Shown in pieces: positions 22,051-28,718 of a stretch of DNA of 51,052 bases. Source of the DNA: a virus; the IMG/VR virus record IMGVR_UViG_3300024520_000105, positions 1 through 51,052 of that record, one strand, 5' to 3'. Made by a program: the position numbers and the translations under genes. The notes under the pieces are model-generated. The model did no database searches. It was given only the letters and a program-made list of their open reading frames with translations, and was not told the DNA's origin. The stretch's first letter is position 1; every line of letters starts with the position of its first letter.

Positions 22051-22896
22051 ATGTGTAAACCAGCAAGTATGATAATCGTCCACAAGAATGTGGCAAAATG
22101 GAGCGAAACTACAGACTCACACCATGAGATAATTACGGAGTTCGGAATAAGGGAGGTTGATGCTAGGGGTGATATTAACATTGTCCCCGTTGAGATGTGT
22201 CCTGAAGGGGGCAATCTTAGTATCGCATTGAGTAAATGGAAGTATGGCGTGGATTATCAGGAGTTTGGCCGCGAATTGCCAGACTGGTACGATGCCGAGA
22301 AGTCAGAGGCTGCGGCAAGAGCTGCATTGCCCATGTGGGCAGAGAGTAGATTAAAAGGGTGGAAGCTCAAAGAGGCGTTCAAGCCTATAAACCCTCTAAA
22401 GCAGAAGCAGGACAAATCGCTTGATAAAGCGGCACTGCTGAAAGAGTGGGCTTCGGTCAGGGATTCGGTCATGGATTCGGTCTGGGCTTCGGTCTGGGCT
22501 TCGGTCAGGGATTCGGTCAGGGATTCGGTCGTGGATTCGGTCTGGGATTCGGTCGTGGATTCGGTCTGGGCTTCGGTCTGGGCTTCGGTCAGGGATTCGG
22601 TCTGGGCTTCGGTCAGGGATTCGGTCTGGGCTTCGGTCTGGGATTCGGTCGGGGATTCGGTCGGGGATTCGGTCTGGGATTCGGTCTGGGATTCGGTCTA
22701 TGGATATATAGGCTCCCTGTTTCACAACATAAAGAACTGGAAATACACAGACAGCAAGAACCCGTGGGCCTCTATCCGCAAACTCTGGCTGGGCGGCTAT
22801 GTCCCTAGCTTTGACGGCAAGACATGGCGGCTTCATGCGGGGCTTAAAGCTAAAGTCGTGTTTGAGATTACAGCAGAAGAACTCAGGGCCAGCTAA
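22051..22896 (+). CDS. Protein with 21 tetrapeptide repeats (Asp/Ala-Ser-Val-x)
   Basis: A 281-aa protein. Residues 1-133 form a conserved-looking N-terminal domain with Trp-Lys-Tyr-Gly-Val-Asp-Tyr-Gln-Glu-Phe. Residues 134-217 are 21 tandem copies of (Asp or Ala)-Ser-Val-(Trp, Arg, Val, Gly, Met, Tyr). Residues 218-281 form a C-terminal domain with Trp-Lys-Tyr, Gly-Gly-Tyr-Val-Pro-Ser-Phe and Trp-Arg-Leu-His-Ala-Gly. The repeat likely forms a long helix or solenoid spacer whose length can change by slippage. Such repeats occur in uncharacterised phage proteins; no activity is known to me. The AAAGGAG ribosome-binding site is good. Confidence 0.8.
   Translation: MCKPASMIIVHKNVAKWSETTDSHHEIITEFGIREVDARGDINIVPVEMCPEGGNLSIALSKWKYGVDYQEFGRELPDWYDAEKSEAAARAALPMWAESRLKGWKLKEAFKPINPLKQKQDKSLDKAALLKEWASVRDSVMDSVWASVWASVRDSVRDSVVDSVWDSVVDSVWASVWASVRDSVWASVRDSVWASVWDSVGDSVGDSVWDSVWDSVYGYIGSLFHNIKNWKYTDSKNPWASIRKLWLGGYVPSFDGKTWRLHAGLKAKVVFEITAEELRAS
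22450..22701 (+). repeat. 12-bp minisatellite, 21 units
   Basis: The unit is (GAT or GCT)-TCG-GTC-NNN, repeated 21 times (252 bp) in frame in the 281-aa gene. As 12 is a multiple of three, other frames on both strands also stay open and give spurious Gly-Phe-Gly-Leu and Asp-Arg-Ile-Pro repeats. Expansion or contraction would keep the true frame. Confidence 0.95.
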
Positions 22897-22926
22897 TGGG
22901 GGTAATGGTATGAAAATGGGGGTAAT

Positions 22927-23274
22927 ATGAATCTAGAAGAGGTAATGGAGAAGGTAAACGAAAAGAACTGTCCTGAGTGTGGGGCTGCGGCCATTGAGGG
23001 CAGCAACGGATTAAAGCCTAGTTGTACCTGCATGGAGGAAGGCTCGCTGGCTGAAGATGAGCTAGAGGTAAATGAGTGGTGGTGCTGTGCTGACAATGCG
23101 CTTATGGTCCACTGGCAGAGCGTGGGCCCTAAGCTGGTGGAGGCGTTGGCTTCGCTGGCAGCAGCGGCTAGAGAGGAAATAGTCCACCCCGACAATGACA
23201 CAGGCTATCTTGAAACCGAAACCATCAGGGCCTTGGACCTGCTGACAGCCGTCGAAGAGGTACAGGGCATATGA
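22927..23274 (+). CDS. Zinc-binding hypothetical protein
   Basis: A 115-aa protein with Cys-Pro-Glu-Cys-Gly and Cys-Thr-Cys near the N-terminus, then Trp-Trp-Cys-Cys-Ala-Asp-Asn, and a helical C-terminal half. The N-terminal half resembles the Lar/restriction-alleviation style of zinc ribbon (Cys-Pro-x-Cys-Gly ... Cys), but the match is partial. Confidence 0.6.
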   Translation: MNLEEVMEKVNEKNCPECGAAAIEGSNGLKPSCTCMEEGSLAEDELEVNEWWCCADNALMVHWQSVGPKLVEALASLAAAAREEIVHPDNDTGYLETETIRALDLLTAVEEVQGI

Positions 23275-23453
23275 CCATACTAGCCTATGCCTGTAGTAGC
23301 TTTCTTGAGGTGCAGAATGGCTCAGGAACGTATCTCTTCTCTGGGGTGGGCAATAGGGAGTATGCAAGGATACGGGCGATGCTTAGGCGGGGGGCAATCG
23401 GTTCGGCATGGCAGACATTGAAGAAGTATAAATGGGACAAAAAGGAGGTGTAA
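23271..23453 (+). CDS. Hypothetical protein
   Basis: A 60-aa basic protein, ATGA overlap with the previous gene. It has a beta N-terminus and a helical basic C-terminus. Function unknown. Confidence 0.55.
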   Translation: MTILAYACSSFLEVQNGSGTYLFSGVGNREYARIRAMLRRGAIGSAWQTLKKYKWDKKEV

Positions 23454-23454
23454 G

Positions 23455-23652
23455 GTGGCAAGTGACACACAATATCTGGTGCGGTTAAGTGAGGATGAGT
23501 TGTGCTGCATTAAGTGGGCATTATGGCTCGCAGCAGGAACGGCCATGTTTTCGGGCGGTGCTGACCCTGACGCATGCCTAGATGCCGAAAGGTCTGTCGA
23601 GAAGGCCATAGAAACAGCAAGCATGGGAATAGACTGTACGGAGGCAATCTAA
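23455..23652 (+). CDS. Hypothetical protein
   Basis: A 65-aa protein with a GTG start, AAAGGAGG upstream and TAATG overlap downstream. Cys-Cys-Ile-Lys-Trp-Ala-Leu-Trp-Leu-Ala-Ala-Gly is mildly hydrophobic but short for a membrane span. Unknown. Confidence 0.55.
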   Translation: MASDTQYLVRLSEDELCCIKWALWLAAGTAMFSGGADPDACLDAERSVEKAIETASMGIDCTEAI

Positions 23653-23765
23653 TGGACGAACCATACAAAGTGGCACTTGAGATGGACGCTAACGGGGATT
23701 ACTTAACTGATGCATTGCCAGAGATAGACGAGACTGAACTGGTAATGTGCTGGGAGGGAGAATGA
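23652..23765 (+). CDS. Small acidic protein
   Basis: A 37-aa, very acidic protein (start MDEPYKVALEMDANGD). It overlaps both neighbours. Small acidic early proteins often mimic DNA or bind host proteins, but nothing specific can be seen here. Confidence 0.5.
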   Translation: MDEPYKVALEMDANGDYLTDALPEIDETELVMCWEGE

Positions 23766-24355
23766 AAACTAAGCGCAAATACATAAAAGATACGGCAAAG
23801 TTCACAAGCAAGAATGGTGTCAACTTGGTGGGGCAATCCTACCGCCAGCGAGACTATGCGGGGCGCATGCGTACCACTTGGGAGATAAACAGGACCGACA
23901 CCAAGGGGCTGTACGACAGCAAATATGTTGACAGCATGAGCGATTCTATAGGCAAGATGTACTCTACGGTCTTTCCCGAAACACCAGAGTCGTTTGAGAC
24001 ATATATCGCGCTATGGAAGAAGCGTTATGTGCTGCCAGATATACGCAACGGGCATTTCCGCAAAGCATCGAGCTATATGCTGGACCTGCACCTTGAGTGC
24101 GACATGAACAGCGAATCGTTTGACCGCCTGGTACAAAACACTGGCATGTTGCTGGATGCGGGCGAAATCGTAGAATATAACGACGAGCATGGGGTAGGCT
24201 CTTTCCACAAAACCAGCAAGAAGGGCAAATACAAGGCTAGGCATTGCAGGTGGGGAACCTCTAGGGATGAAACGCTGGACCTAGATGGCGTTAGGGCCTT
24301 TCTGCGTAGCTTCTTTCGTGTGGGCTATTGCATAGAGCAGGCCGAGGTATGGTAA
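23762..24355 (+). CDS. Hypothetical basic protein
   Basis: A 197-aa basic, mixed alpha/beta protein (start MKTKRKYIKDTAKFTS) with a GGGAG ribosome-binding site. It has a helical middle (Phe-Glu-Thr-Tyr-Ile-Ala-Leu-Trp-Lys-Lys-Arg-Tyr) and a C-terminal segment with His-Cys-Arg-Trp-Gly. No family recognised. Confidence 0.6.
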   Translation: MKTKRKYIKDTAKFTSKNGVNLVGQSYRQRDYAGRMRTTWEINRTDTKGLYDSKYVDSMSDSIGKMYSTVFPETPESFETYIALWKKRYVLPDIRNGHFRKASSYMLDLHLECDMNSESFDRLVQNTGMLLDAGEIVEYNDEHGVGSFHKTSKKGKYKARHCRWGTSRDETLDLDGVRAFLRSFFRVGYCIEQAEVW

Positions 24356-24552
24356 TGAGCGACCTAGACCTAGAAAACAGGGTCCGTAAAATGCGCCTAA
24401 CCCTGACCAGCAACGATGCCAGGCTTAAGACCTATTATGTGCGCGGATGGGCCTGTCGCAAATTCGCTCCTAAGCGGGGGGCGAGTGGGCTGGCTCAGTT
24501 GGTAGCTTGGCTGGATTTCATGGACGAGGACGTAATAGAGGAGGAGATATGA
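24355..24552 (+). CDS. Hypothetical protein
   Basis: A 65-aa protein, TAATG-coupled to the previous gene and ATGA-coupled to the next. Basic N-terminus, acidic C-terminus, helical. Unknown. Confidence 0.55.
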   Translation: MSDLDLENRVRKMRLTLTSNDARLKTYYVRGWACRKFAPKRGASGLAQLVAWLDFMDEDVIEEEI

Positions 24553-24722
24553 GCGTTAAAGTGATTATTGGGGCGATGCTTATGGGCTTGCCGCTTGCGG
24601 GTCTGTTTGTGGCGCATGTGTGCATGCAGGGGTGGCAGGCGGCAACGGGTATCTGGGTGGGGTCGATTGCATTGACAGGGATTATCGTCTTGGGCGCATG
24701 CTTGGCAACAGGGCTAATCTAA
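24549..24722 (+). CDS. Two-pass membrane protein
   Basis: A 57-aa protein with two hydrophobic segments (about 4-24 and 34-55) joined by a short polar turn, a hairpin topology like that of small class II holins. Its early position argues against a simple holin. Function open. Confidence 0.55.
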   Translation: MSVKVIIGAMLMGLPLAGLFVAHVCMQGWQAATGIWVGSIALTGIIVLGACLATGLI

Positions 24723-24732
24723 AGGAGACAAA

Positions 24733-25053
24733 ATGAGCGAAATCATGGATAGTGACGAAGCATTAGCCGCCCGTATATGCGGTATAGACCTTGGCGATGA
24801 GCCACTACAGGCATGGGAGGGCAACGTATGGGGCATGATACAGCAGCACCTTGAGGTGGAGCGTAGCATAGCCAAGAAGGTGTTGGCTCACATGGTTGAG
24901 GTATCGGAGGAGCGTGACAAGCTCAAAGCCCTGATTGCCACCCTTATACACCATTCAGCAGCTCTTGCTTACCATGTCATTGAGTGTATGGGCGAGTGCG
25001 AGCAGGCAGATAGAGTATTGGAGTGTGTGGAAGAATTGGAGGGGGCGATATGA
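24733..25053 (+). CDS. Hypothetical helical protein
   Basis: A 106-aa acidic, all-helical protein with an AAAGGAG ribosome-binding site and ATGA overlap with the next gene. The centre (Val-Ser-Glu-Glu-Arg-Asp-Lys-Leu-Lys-Ala-Leu) looks like a coiled coil. Unknown. Confidence 0.6.
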   Translation: MSEIMDSDEALAARICGIDLGDEPLQAWEGNVWGMIQQHLEVERSIAKKVLAHMVEVSEERDKLKALIATLIHHSAALAYHVIECMGECEQADRVLECVEELEGAI

Positions 25054-25379
25054 ATAAAGACGAACTCGACGGGTACAGAAAGCACATGATTGAAGACTGC
25101 GAGAGAACCATTGAGAAAATACAATCCTGCGACGAATTGCAGCAATTTATCGCGGCAACAGCGCAAATGGCCCTCTTGGATAAGGACTCCCTGATTGGGC
25201 TGCTTAGCTTCTCTGAGGGGCGAGCGACAGAGATAGGGACATTCCTGTACCTGATGCTCTACAAGATATTGCCGAGAAACAAGTTCCTGGCCGTGGTTGA
25301 CCCAGAACAGGTGGAGAGGTTTATAAGCAACACCATAGAGAAGGGGCGGGAAATCCGAGATGGCGAGGCGGGCAAATAA
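25050..25379 (+). CDS. Hypothetical helical protein
   Basis: A 109-aa helical protein (start MNKDELDGYRKHMIED). I chose the ATG at 25050, which overlaps the previous stop. Last gene before the structured RNA region. Unknown. Confidence 0.6.
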   Translation: MNKDELDGYRKHMIEDCERTIEKIQSCDELQQFIAATAQMALLDKDSLIGLLSFSEGRATEIGTFLYLMLYKILPRNKFLAVVDPEQVERFISNTIEKGREIRDGEAGK

Positions 25380-25432
25380 CATGACCCTTGGCCTACTGCG
25401 GGCGGGGGGATGGAAATAGTTTGAGAAAAGTA

Positions 25433-25460
25433 TTGCAAATGAAATCAAACCTGCTAAAGT
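25433..25460 (+). promoter_or_regulatory. Promoter of the candidate structured RNA
   Basis: TTGCAA (25433-25438), a 16-bp spacer and TAAAGT (25455-25460). The predicted start (about 25467) falls directly at the first base-paired nucleotides of the RNA (GGTCAGA from 25469). Confidence 0.6.
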
Positions 25461-25467
25461 TAACTCA

Positions 25468-25945
25468 TGGTCAGATTAGCACAGCAGCGAGTCATTGGCA
25501 GTTTCCCCACCATGGGGCCGTCCTCACAGCTCGCTGTGTTGCTAGGTCTGACCACCGAAACGCCCCATGGTGGGCTTTTCTTACAAAGAGCAGATACCAG
25601 GATTCTAAGCCCAGCTCGCTCTGTCAAGACATAGGTTACCACGCTGCCGATATTAGAAATAGCGTGGGTGCGCCTCGCAAATGGTGCTGGAAATGTCTAT
25701 CAGAGGTTGACAACCAGCTAACCAAGGACTACCCGATAAGGGAGCAAGAAAATCCTTGGGAGGGAGGCAAGCAGGAAGCAAGGTTTCGGGCCAAGACTCC
25801 GCCAGCCCGTGAAAGCGACCCTGCAGGATTTATGAACCGTTCGGACTATACCGAAAAGGGACAGGATTTAGAAGCGCATGACCAGACTTCCTTATTTCTA
25901 AGGAAGAACCTCTGGTCTGCCCGAAAGGGACAGGCAACTAAAACA
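25468..25945 (+). ncRNA. Candidate large structured RNA, about 480 nt
   Basis: Between two genes lies a region with its own promoter and dense helix potential. The arms of a 5' irregular stem are GGTCAGA/TCTGACC (25469-25475, 25547-25553), TAGCA/TGCTA and AGCGAG/CTCGCT. Next are a 13-nt complementary pair (25506-25518 with 25562-25574), ACCACGCT/AGCGTGGGT (about 25638-25669), CGGGC/GCCCG (about 25787-25808) and TTCGG/CCGAA (about 25839-25854). A 14-bp hairpin GACCAGA-CTTCCTT / AAGGAAG-TCTGGTC (25880-25917) and a CCC-GAAA-GGG tetraloop hairpin come last. It precedes a T5orf172-like gene. One reading frame is open throughout, so coding is not excluded. Size and place recall large phage RNAs such as ROOL or GOLLD; identity is not shown. 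Confidence 0.6.
25562..25581 (+). terminator. Terminator-like hairpin inside the structured RNA
   Basis: GCCC-CATGGT-GGGC followed by TTTTCTT. The same bases can instead pair over 13 bp with 25506-25518, so termination and the long-range pairing exclude each other, as in an attenuator. Confidence 0.45.
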
Positions 25946-25966
25946 AGCTTAAGTAAAAGGTTAGTA

Positions 25967-26407
25967 ATGATAAGGCCGAGACTCTACACAATCTACATTC
26001 TGCAAGCTGGGGCAATGGATGCCTACAAGGTGGGATTCTGTTCTGACATAGCCAATTTACCAAGCAGGAGAGCTACCCTGCAAATAGGGTGTCCTGAGAC
26101 ATTGCATTTTGTGGGTGTTATATGCCCCGTCAAGGGGAATGGTGAGCAAGCAGCACATGAGGGCATGGCTGAGTGGCGAATACGAGGCGAATGGTATCGC
26201 CTTAACCCGCTAATGATAGACTTATTGGAACTAGACGTTAATTGGGCCAATGTGGTCAATGACCTATGTGTGCCCAAAAAGCCCTCTCGCAAGACCATGA
26301 ATAGTATGGCCGAGGGGGTATTGCGATACTGGAATGGGTCCTGTAACCGTCCGTGTGGGAATGAGCGCCGTGAGCCGTTTCCTTACCCCCCAAAGGAGGC
26401 TAAATGA
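25967..26407 (+). CDS. T5orf172/GIY-YIG-like nuclease-fold protein
   Basis: A 146-aa protein. Residues 5-85 show the family pattern: Leu-Tyr-Thr-Ile-Tyr-Ile-Leu, Tyr-Lys-Val-Gly-Phe, Pro-Ser-Arg-Arg-Ala-Thr-Leu-Gln, His-Phe-Val-Gly-Val, Glu-x-x-Ala-His-Glu and Gly-Glu-Trp-Tyr. This is the T5orf172 (GIY-YIG superfamily) DNA-binding or nuclease domain. I chose the ATG at 25967, with AAAAGG six bases upstream. The frame is open to 25388, but that extension covers the structured RNA and has an odd composition. The C-terminal 55 residues are basic and Cys-containing. Confidence 0.7.
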   Translation: MIRPRLYTIYILQAGAMDAYKVGFCSDIANLPSRRATLQIGCPETLHFVGVICPVKGNGEQAAHEGMAEWRIRGEWYRLNPLMIDLLELDVNWANVVNDLCVPKKPSRKTMNSMAEGVLRYWNGSCNRPCGNERREPFPYPPKEAK

Positions 26408-26622
26408 GCGCAGACAACTATGTGACGGTTCGCAGGTTCGGTGCGGGGGATTACAGGTGGGCCATGTTCTCCGCATCCTGTGACAGTCCCGACGTGACCG
26501 ACAAGGTGTTTGGTGAAGCATCGTTTGCATCGCCTGGATTGGCAGCAGAGAATGCCAACCAAGAATGTATGATTATAGAGTATGGGGTAAGGTTTGAGGC
26601 CAACTGTCTCAAGGGCGGCTAA
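26404..26622 (+). CDS. Hypothetical protein
   Basis: A 72-aa protein (start MSADNYVTVRRFGAGDYRW), ATGA overlap. It matches the look of small phage proteins beginning Ser-Ala-Asp-Asn-Tyr, of unknown function. Preceded by AAAGGAGG. Confidence 0.6.
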   Translation: MSADNYVTVRRFGAGDYRWAMFSASCDSPDVTDKVFGEASFASPGLAAENANQECMIIEYGVRFEANCLKGG

Positions 26623-26650
26623 CCCCACCCCAGCCAGAAAAGGGAGCAAA

Positions 26651-27220
26651 ATGAAACGCTATTGGACAGCCGACCCCCATTTAGGCCATAGCAATATCAT
26701 AGGCTATTGCGATAGACCTTATAGGGATTGCCACCACATGAACACCAGGCTCATAGATGAGGCTAATATGCGGGTTAAGCCTGACGATGTATGTGTATGT
26801 GTGGGCGATTTCTGTGTTAGGGGCGGCCAAAAGGCTAGAGACTGGTCTGCAAGGCTTAATGGCAACTGGGTATTCATTCGTGGCAACCATGACAAGAACA
26901 ACGGGGTTAAGACGCTATGTGACTGGATGTTTGTGAGGATTGGGCAATTCAAGGTGTTTGTTTCCCATATCCCATACTTCTATACGCAAGAGGAGCGTAC
27001 AGCTAAGTATCTATTGCCCCAATCATTGATAGACGTGGTAGAGTCAACGTGTGACTTTGCAGTATGTGGGCATGTGCATGAAAAGTGGGGTGTATGTATG
27101 GATGGGGCGATACCAACGATAAATGTGGGTGTGGACGCTAGGAGCTATAGACCAATGAGCGATGATGAGCTGTTGGGGGTATATGCAGCCCACCCCCGCC
27201 AAGCAAGGGAGATAGGATGA
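26651..27220 (+). CDS. Calcineurin-like metallophosphoesterase
   Basis: A 189-aa protein with the two-metal phosphoesterase motifs: Asp-Pro-His-Leu-Gly-His near residue 8, Gly-Asp-Phe near 52, Gly-Asn-His-Asp near 77, His-Ile near 107 and Gly-His-Val-His near 137. Members act on nucleotide or phosphoprotein phosphodiester and phosphomonoester bonds; here the substrate is unknown. GGGAG ribosome-binding site; overlaps the next gene by ATGA. Confidence 0.9.
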   Translation: MKRYWTADPHLGHSNIIGYCDRPYRDCHHMNTRLIDEANMRVKPDDVCVCVGDFCVRGGQKARDWSARLNGNWVFIRGNHDKNNGVKTLCDWMFVRIGQFKVFVSHIPYFYTQEERTAKYLLPQSLIDVVESTCDFAVCGHVHEKWGVCMDGAIPTINVGVDARSYRPMSDDELLGVYAAHPRQAREIG

Positions 27221-27399
27221 TATACTTAAAGATGTTTATTGCGTTATTGGCACTGGGGCTAGGTATTGGCCCTGTATTCTTGGAGTGGGAGTTTAGTTGG
27301 GTGGCAATACGCAGCGTGGTGCTTATTTGTGGGGCAGGGGCAATCGTGGCTGAGGCAACGCTTCCCCCACCCAGCGAGACAGGCAAGGTGGCTGAATGA
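27217..27399 (+). CDS. Two-pass membrane protein
   Basis: A 60-aa protein with two hydrophobic segments (about 3-22 and 28-48) and a Pro/Glu-rich tail. Coupled to its neighbours by overlapping codons. Unknown. Confidence 0.55.
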   Translation: MIYLKMFIALLALGLGIGPVFLEWEFSWVAIRSVVLICGAGAIVAEATLPPPSETGKVAE

Positions 27400-27602
27400 T
27401 AGCCCCCACCCCAGATAATTCATACAACACTAATGGTGTGCTAGACTACCTGTTTGAAGAGCATGCATTCAATAGGCTCAAAGATAGTGACGTAAAGGCC
27501 CTGTCAGAGCTTACAGGCATAGACTGTGAGGCATTGTGTAGGCAGCATGGTATAGTGTATTGGTTGGGCGAACCTAAGTGGGAGGGGCAAAATGACGAAT
27601 GA
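27396..27602 (+). CDS. Hypothetical protein
   Basis: A 68-aa acidic protein with a helical middle (Val-Lys-Ala-Leu-Ser-Glu-Leu-Thr-Gly-Ile-Asp). ATGA overlap upstream, 11-bp overlap downstream. Unknown. Confidence 0.55.
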   Translation: MIAPTPDNSYNTNGVLDYLFEEHAFNRLKDSDVKALSELTGIDCEALCRQHGIVYWLGEPKWEGQNDE

Positions 27603-27903
27603 CGATAAGGTTAGGCTGATAGCGGAGGAGGGCGTGATGAATTGGAGATGTAGCGACTGCATCAACTTGGATAATCCCACAGGGATGTCTGTCAGTCCTT
27701 GCTACCAATGCAAGTGGATGGATGATAGGCCCGACAACTATCATGCAAAGCCGAAGCCACGCAAGCGATGTGAAACGTGCAAGTATTCTGCAATAGACCC
27801 CCTCGACGCCAGTTCGATATGTATGAGCAAATCTGACAAGGTATGCAAAGTCGGGCATCGGGCGGCCTGGTGCAAGCAATCGCCCCCCAAGAAAGGAGCC
27901 TAA
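27592..27903 (+). CDS. Cys-rich zinc-binding protein
   Basis: A 103-aa protein with Cys-Ser-Asp-Cys, Cys-Tyr-Gln-Cys and Cys-Glu-Thr-Cys pairs, at least two zinc sites. Its 3' end carries the first copy of a 25-bp repeat that includes the ribosome-binding site of the following gene. Confidence 0.6.
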   Translation: MTNDDKVRLIAEEGVMNWRCSDCINLDNPTGMSVSPCYQCKWMDDRPDNYHAKPKPRKRCETCKYSAIDPLDASSICMSKSDKVCKVGHRAAWCKQSPPKKGA

Positions 27904-27912
27904 ATGATAACA
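27888..27912 (+). repeat. 25-bp direct repeat, copy 1
   Basis: Identical to 28020-28044 (132 bp apart). It contains AAAGGAGCC, a TAA and the first codons ATG ATA ACA of a gene, so the upstream junction of two genes has been duplicated or the segment between was inserted. Confidence 0.85.
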
Positions 27913-27990
27913 TTCATCTTAATGCCTAAACAGTCTCTAAACGATAATAAGAAATGCCCGAACAACCTATATGTTCATTGGAGTGAATAA
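27904..27990 (+). CDS. Possible 28-aa peptide (duplicated start)
   Basis: Begins with the same ribosome-binding site and first three codons as the gene at 28036, then diverges. It may be the residue of a duplication rather than a true gene. It is followed by a TGCGGAGA/TCTCCGCA hairpin at about 27993-28021. Confidence 0.35.
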   Translation: MITFILMPKQSLNDNKKCPNNLYVHWSE

Positions 27991-28019
27991 GATGCGGAGA
28001 ATAATAGGGGTAATCTCCG

Positions 28020-28044
28020 CAAGAAAGGAGCCTAAATGATAACA
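28020..28044 (+). repeat. 25-bp direct repeat, copy 2
   Basis: Second copy of the 27888-27912 sequence, here serving the 63-aa gene at 28036. Confidence 0.85.
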
Positions 28045-28227
28045 GCATGTGAGCAAGAGGGTGTATGTGAGATGGTGCAGTCAAGGATACCGTTTGATGA
28101 GGACATAATGGCTATAAACATATTGAGGCTATGGGATAAGGGAAAGATAGAGAGGTTTGCGAGGTACTTGTTGGGCGATGTGATAGTTAGCAAAACGACA
28201 GATAAGAGTGCGAATAAGGAGGACTAA
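28036..28227 (+). CDS. Hypothetical protein
   Basis: A 63-aa protein (start MITACEQEGVCEMVQ) with AAAGGAG upstream. Helical, mixed charge. Unknown. Confidence 0.6.
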   Translation: MITACEQEGVCEMVQSRIPFDEDIMAINILRLWDKGKIERFARYLLGDVIVSKTTDKSANKED

Positions 28228-28229
28228 AA

Positions 28230-28466
28230 ATGGGATGCGACTACTGCGAACCAGATGATTGTTCCTGCTACCCGATATGCGACAGGTACAACAAAGCAGA
28301 ACAGAAACAGGTCGAACTGAAAGAACACAGCAACTACCCGAACTGCCTTGATTGCCAGTTCTACAAGTACGAGTTTGAGGAGCAGAAGTGGGATGGCTGT
28401 TCAAGACATCCAGATTTCAAGTGTTCCGAGGTCACGCACTGCGAACACTACCAAGATGCAGTTTGA
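28230..28466 (+). CDS. Cys-rich zinc-binding protein
   Basis: A 78-aa protein with ten cysteines in pairs (Cys-Asp-Tyr-Cys, Cys-Ser-Cys, Cys-Leu-Asp-Cys) and a closing Cys-Glu-His. Likely two zinc sites. One of many such small proteins here. Confidence 0.6.
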   Translation: MGCDYCEPDDCSCYPICDRYNKAEQKQVELKEHSNYPNCLDCQFYKYEFEEQKWDGCSRHPDFKCSEVTHCEHYQDAV

Positions 28467-28495
28467 CCTCTTAACGACAGAAGGGAGAGGATAGC

Positions 28496-28687
28496 ATGAG
28501 CGAACCAGAAGAAGTGGTAAGGATACAGGTATATCAAGACAGCCCTGCGTCAAGTGCTGGCCTGAATGTGACGTTCAAGGACGGCAATGTGACCAAGCGG
28601 GTTGAGCGTAGGCTGGCAAACATCAAAGATAGATACGACTTGGCTGGGTGGTTTAGGAAGATGGCAGACGACATATCGAGAGCATAA
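28496..28687 (+). CDS. Hypothetical protein
   Basis: A 63-aa protein with a beta N-terminal half and a helical C-terminal half (Leu-Ala-Gly-Trp-Phe-Arg-Lys-Met). GGGAGAGG upstream. Unknown. Confidence 0.6.
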   Translation: MSEPEEVVRIQVYQDSPASSAGLNVTFKDGNVTKRVERRLANIKDRYDLAGWFRKMADDISRA

Positions 28688-28718
28688 CCCCCGCCCAAAA
28701 TAACCCAAAGGAGACACA

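Noticed and set aside
22450-22701. CRISPR-like array
   Set aside because: Units are 12 bp, contiguous and without spacers, and lie inside a coding frame.
22396-22836. Minus-strand frame of 146 codons with Asp-Arg-Ile-Pro repeats, and a plus-strand Gly-Phe-Gly-x frame (22446-22808)
   Set aside because: Both are by-products of the 12-bp repeat, which keeps other frames open. The 281-aa frame has a good ribosome-binding site and sensible flanking domains.
25388-25966. N-terminal extension of the T5orf172-like protein to 339 aa
   Set aside because: The upstream TTG has no ribosome-binding site, the composition is unlike a protein, and the segment is full of strong inverted repeats. Kept only as an alternative to the RNA reading.
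25433-25967. Group I intron carrying a GIY-YIG-like gene
   Set aside because: The flanks do not belong to one interrupted gene, and I could not find convincing P, Q, R, S core elements.
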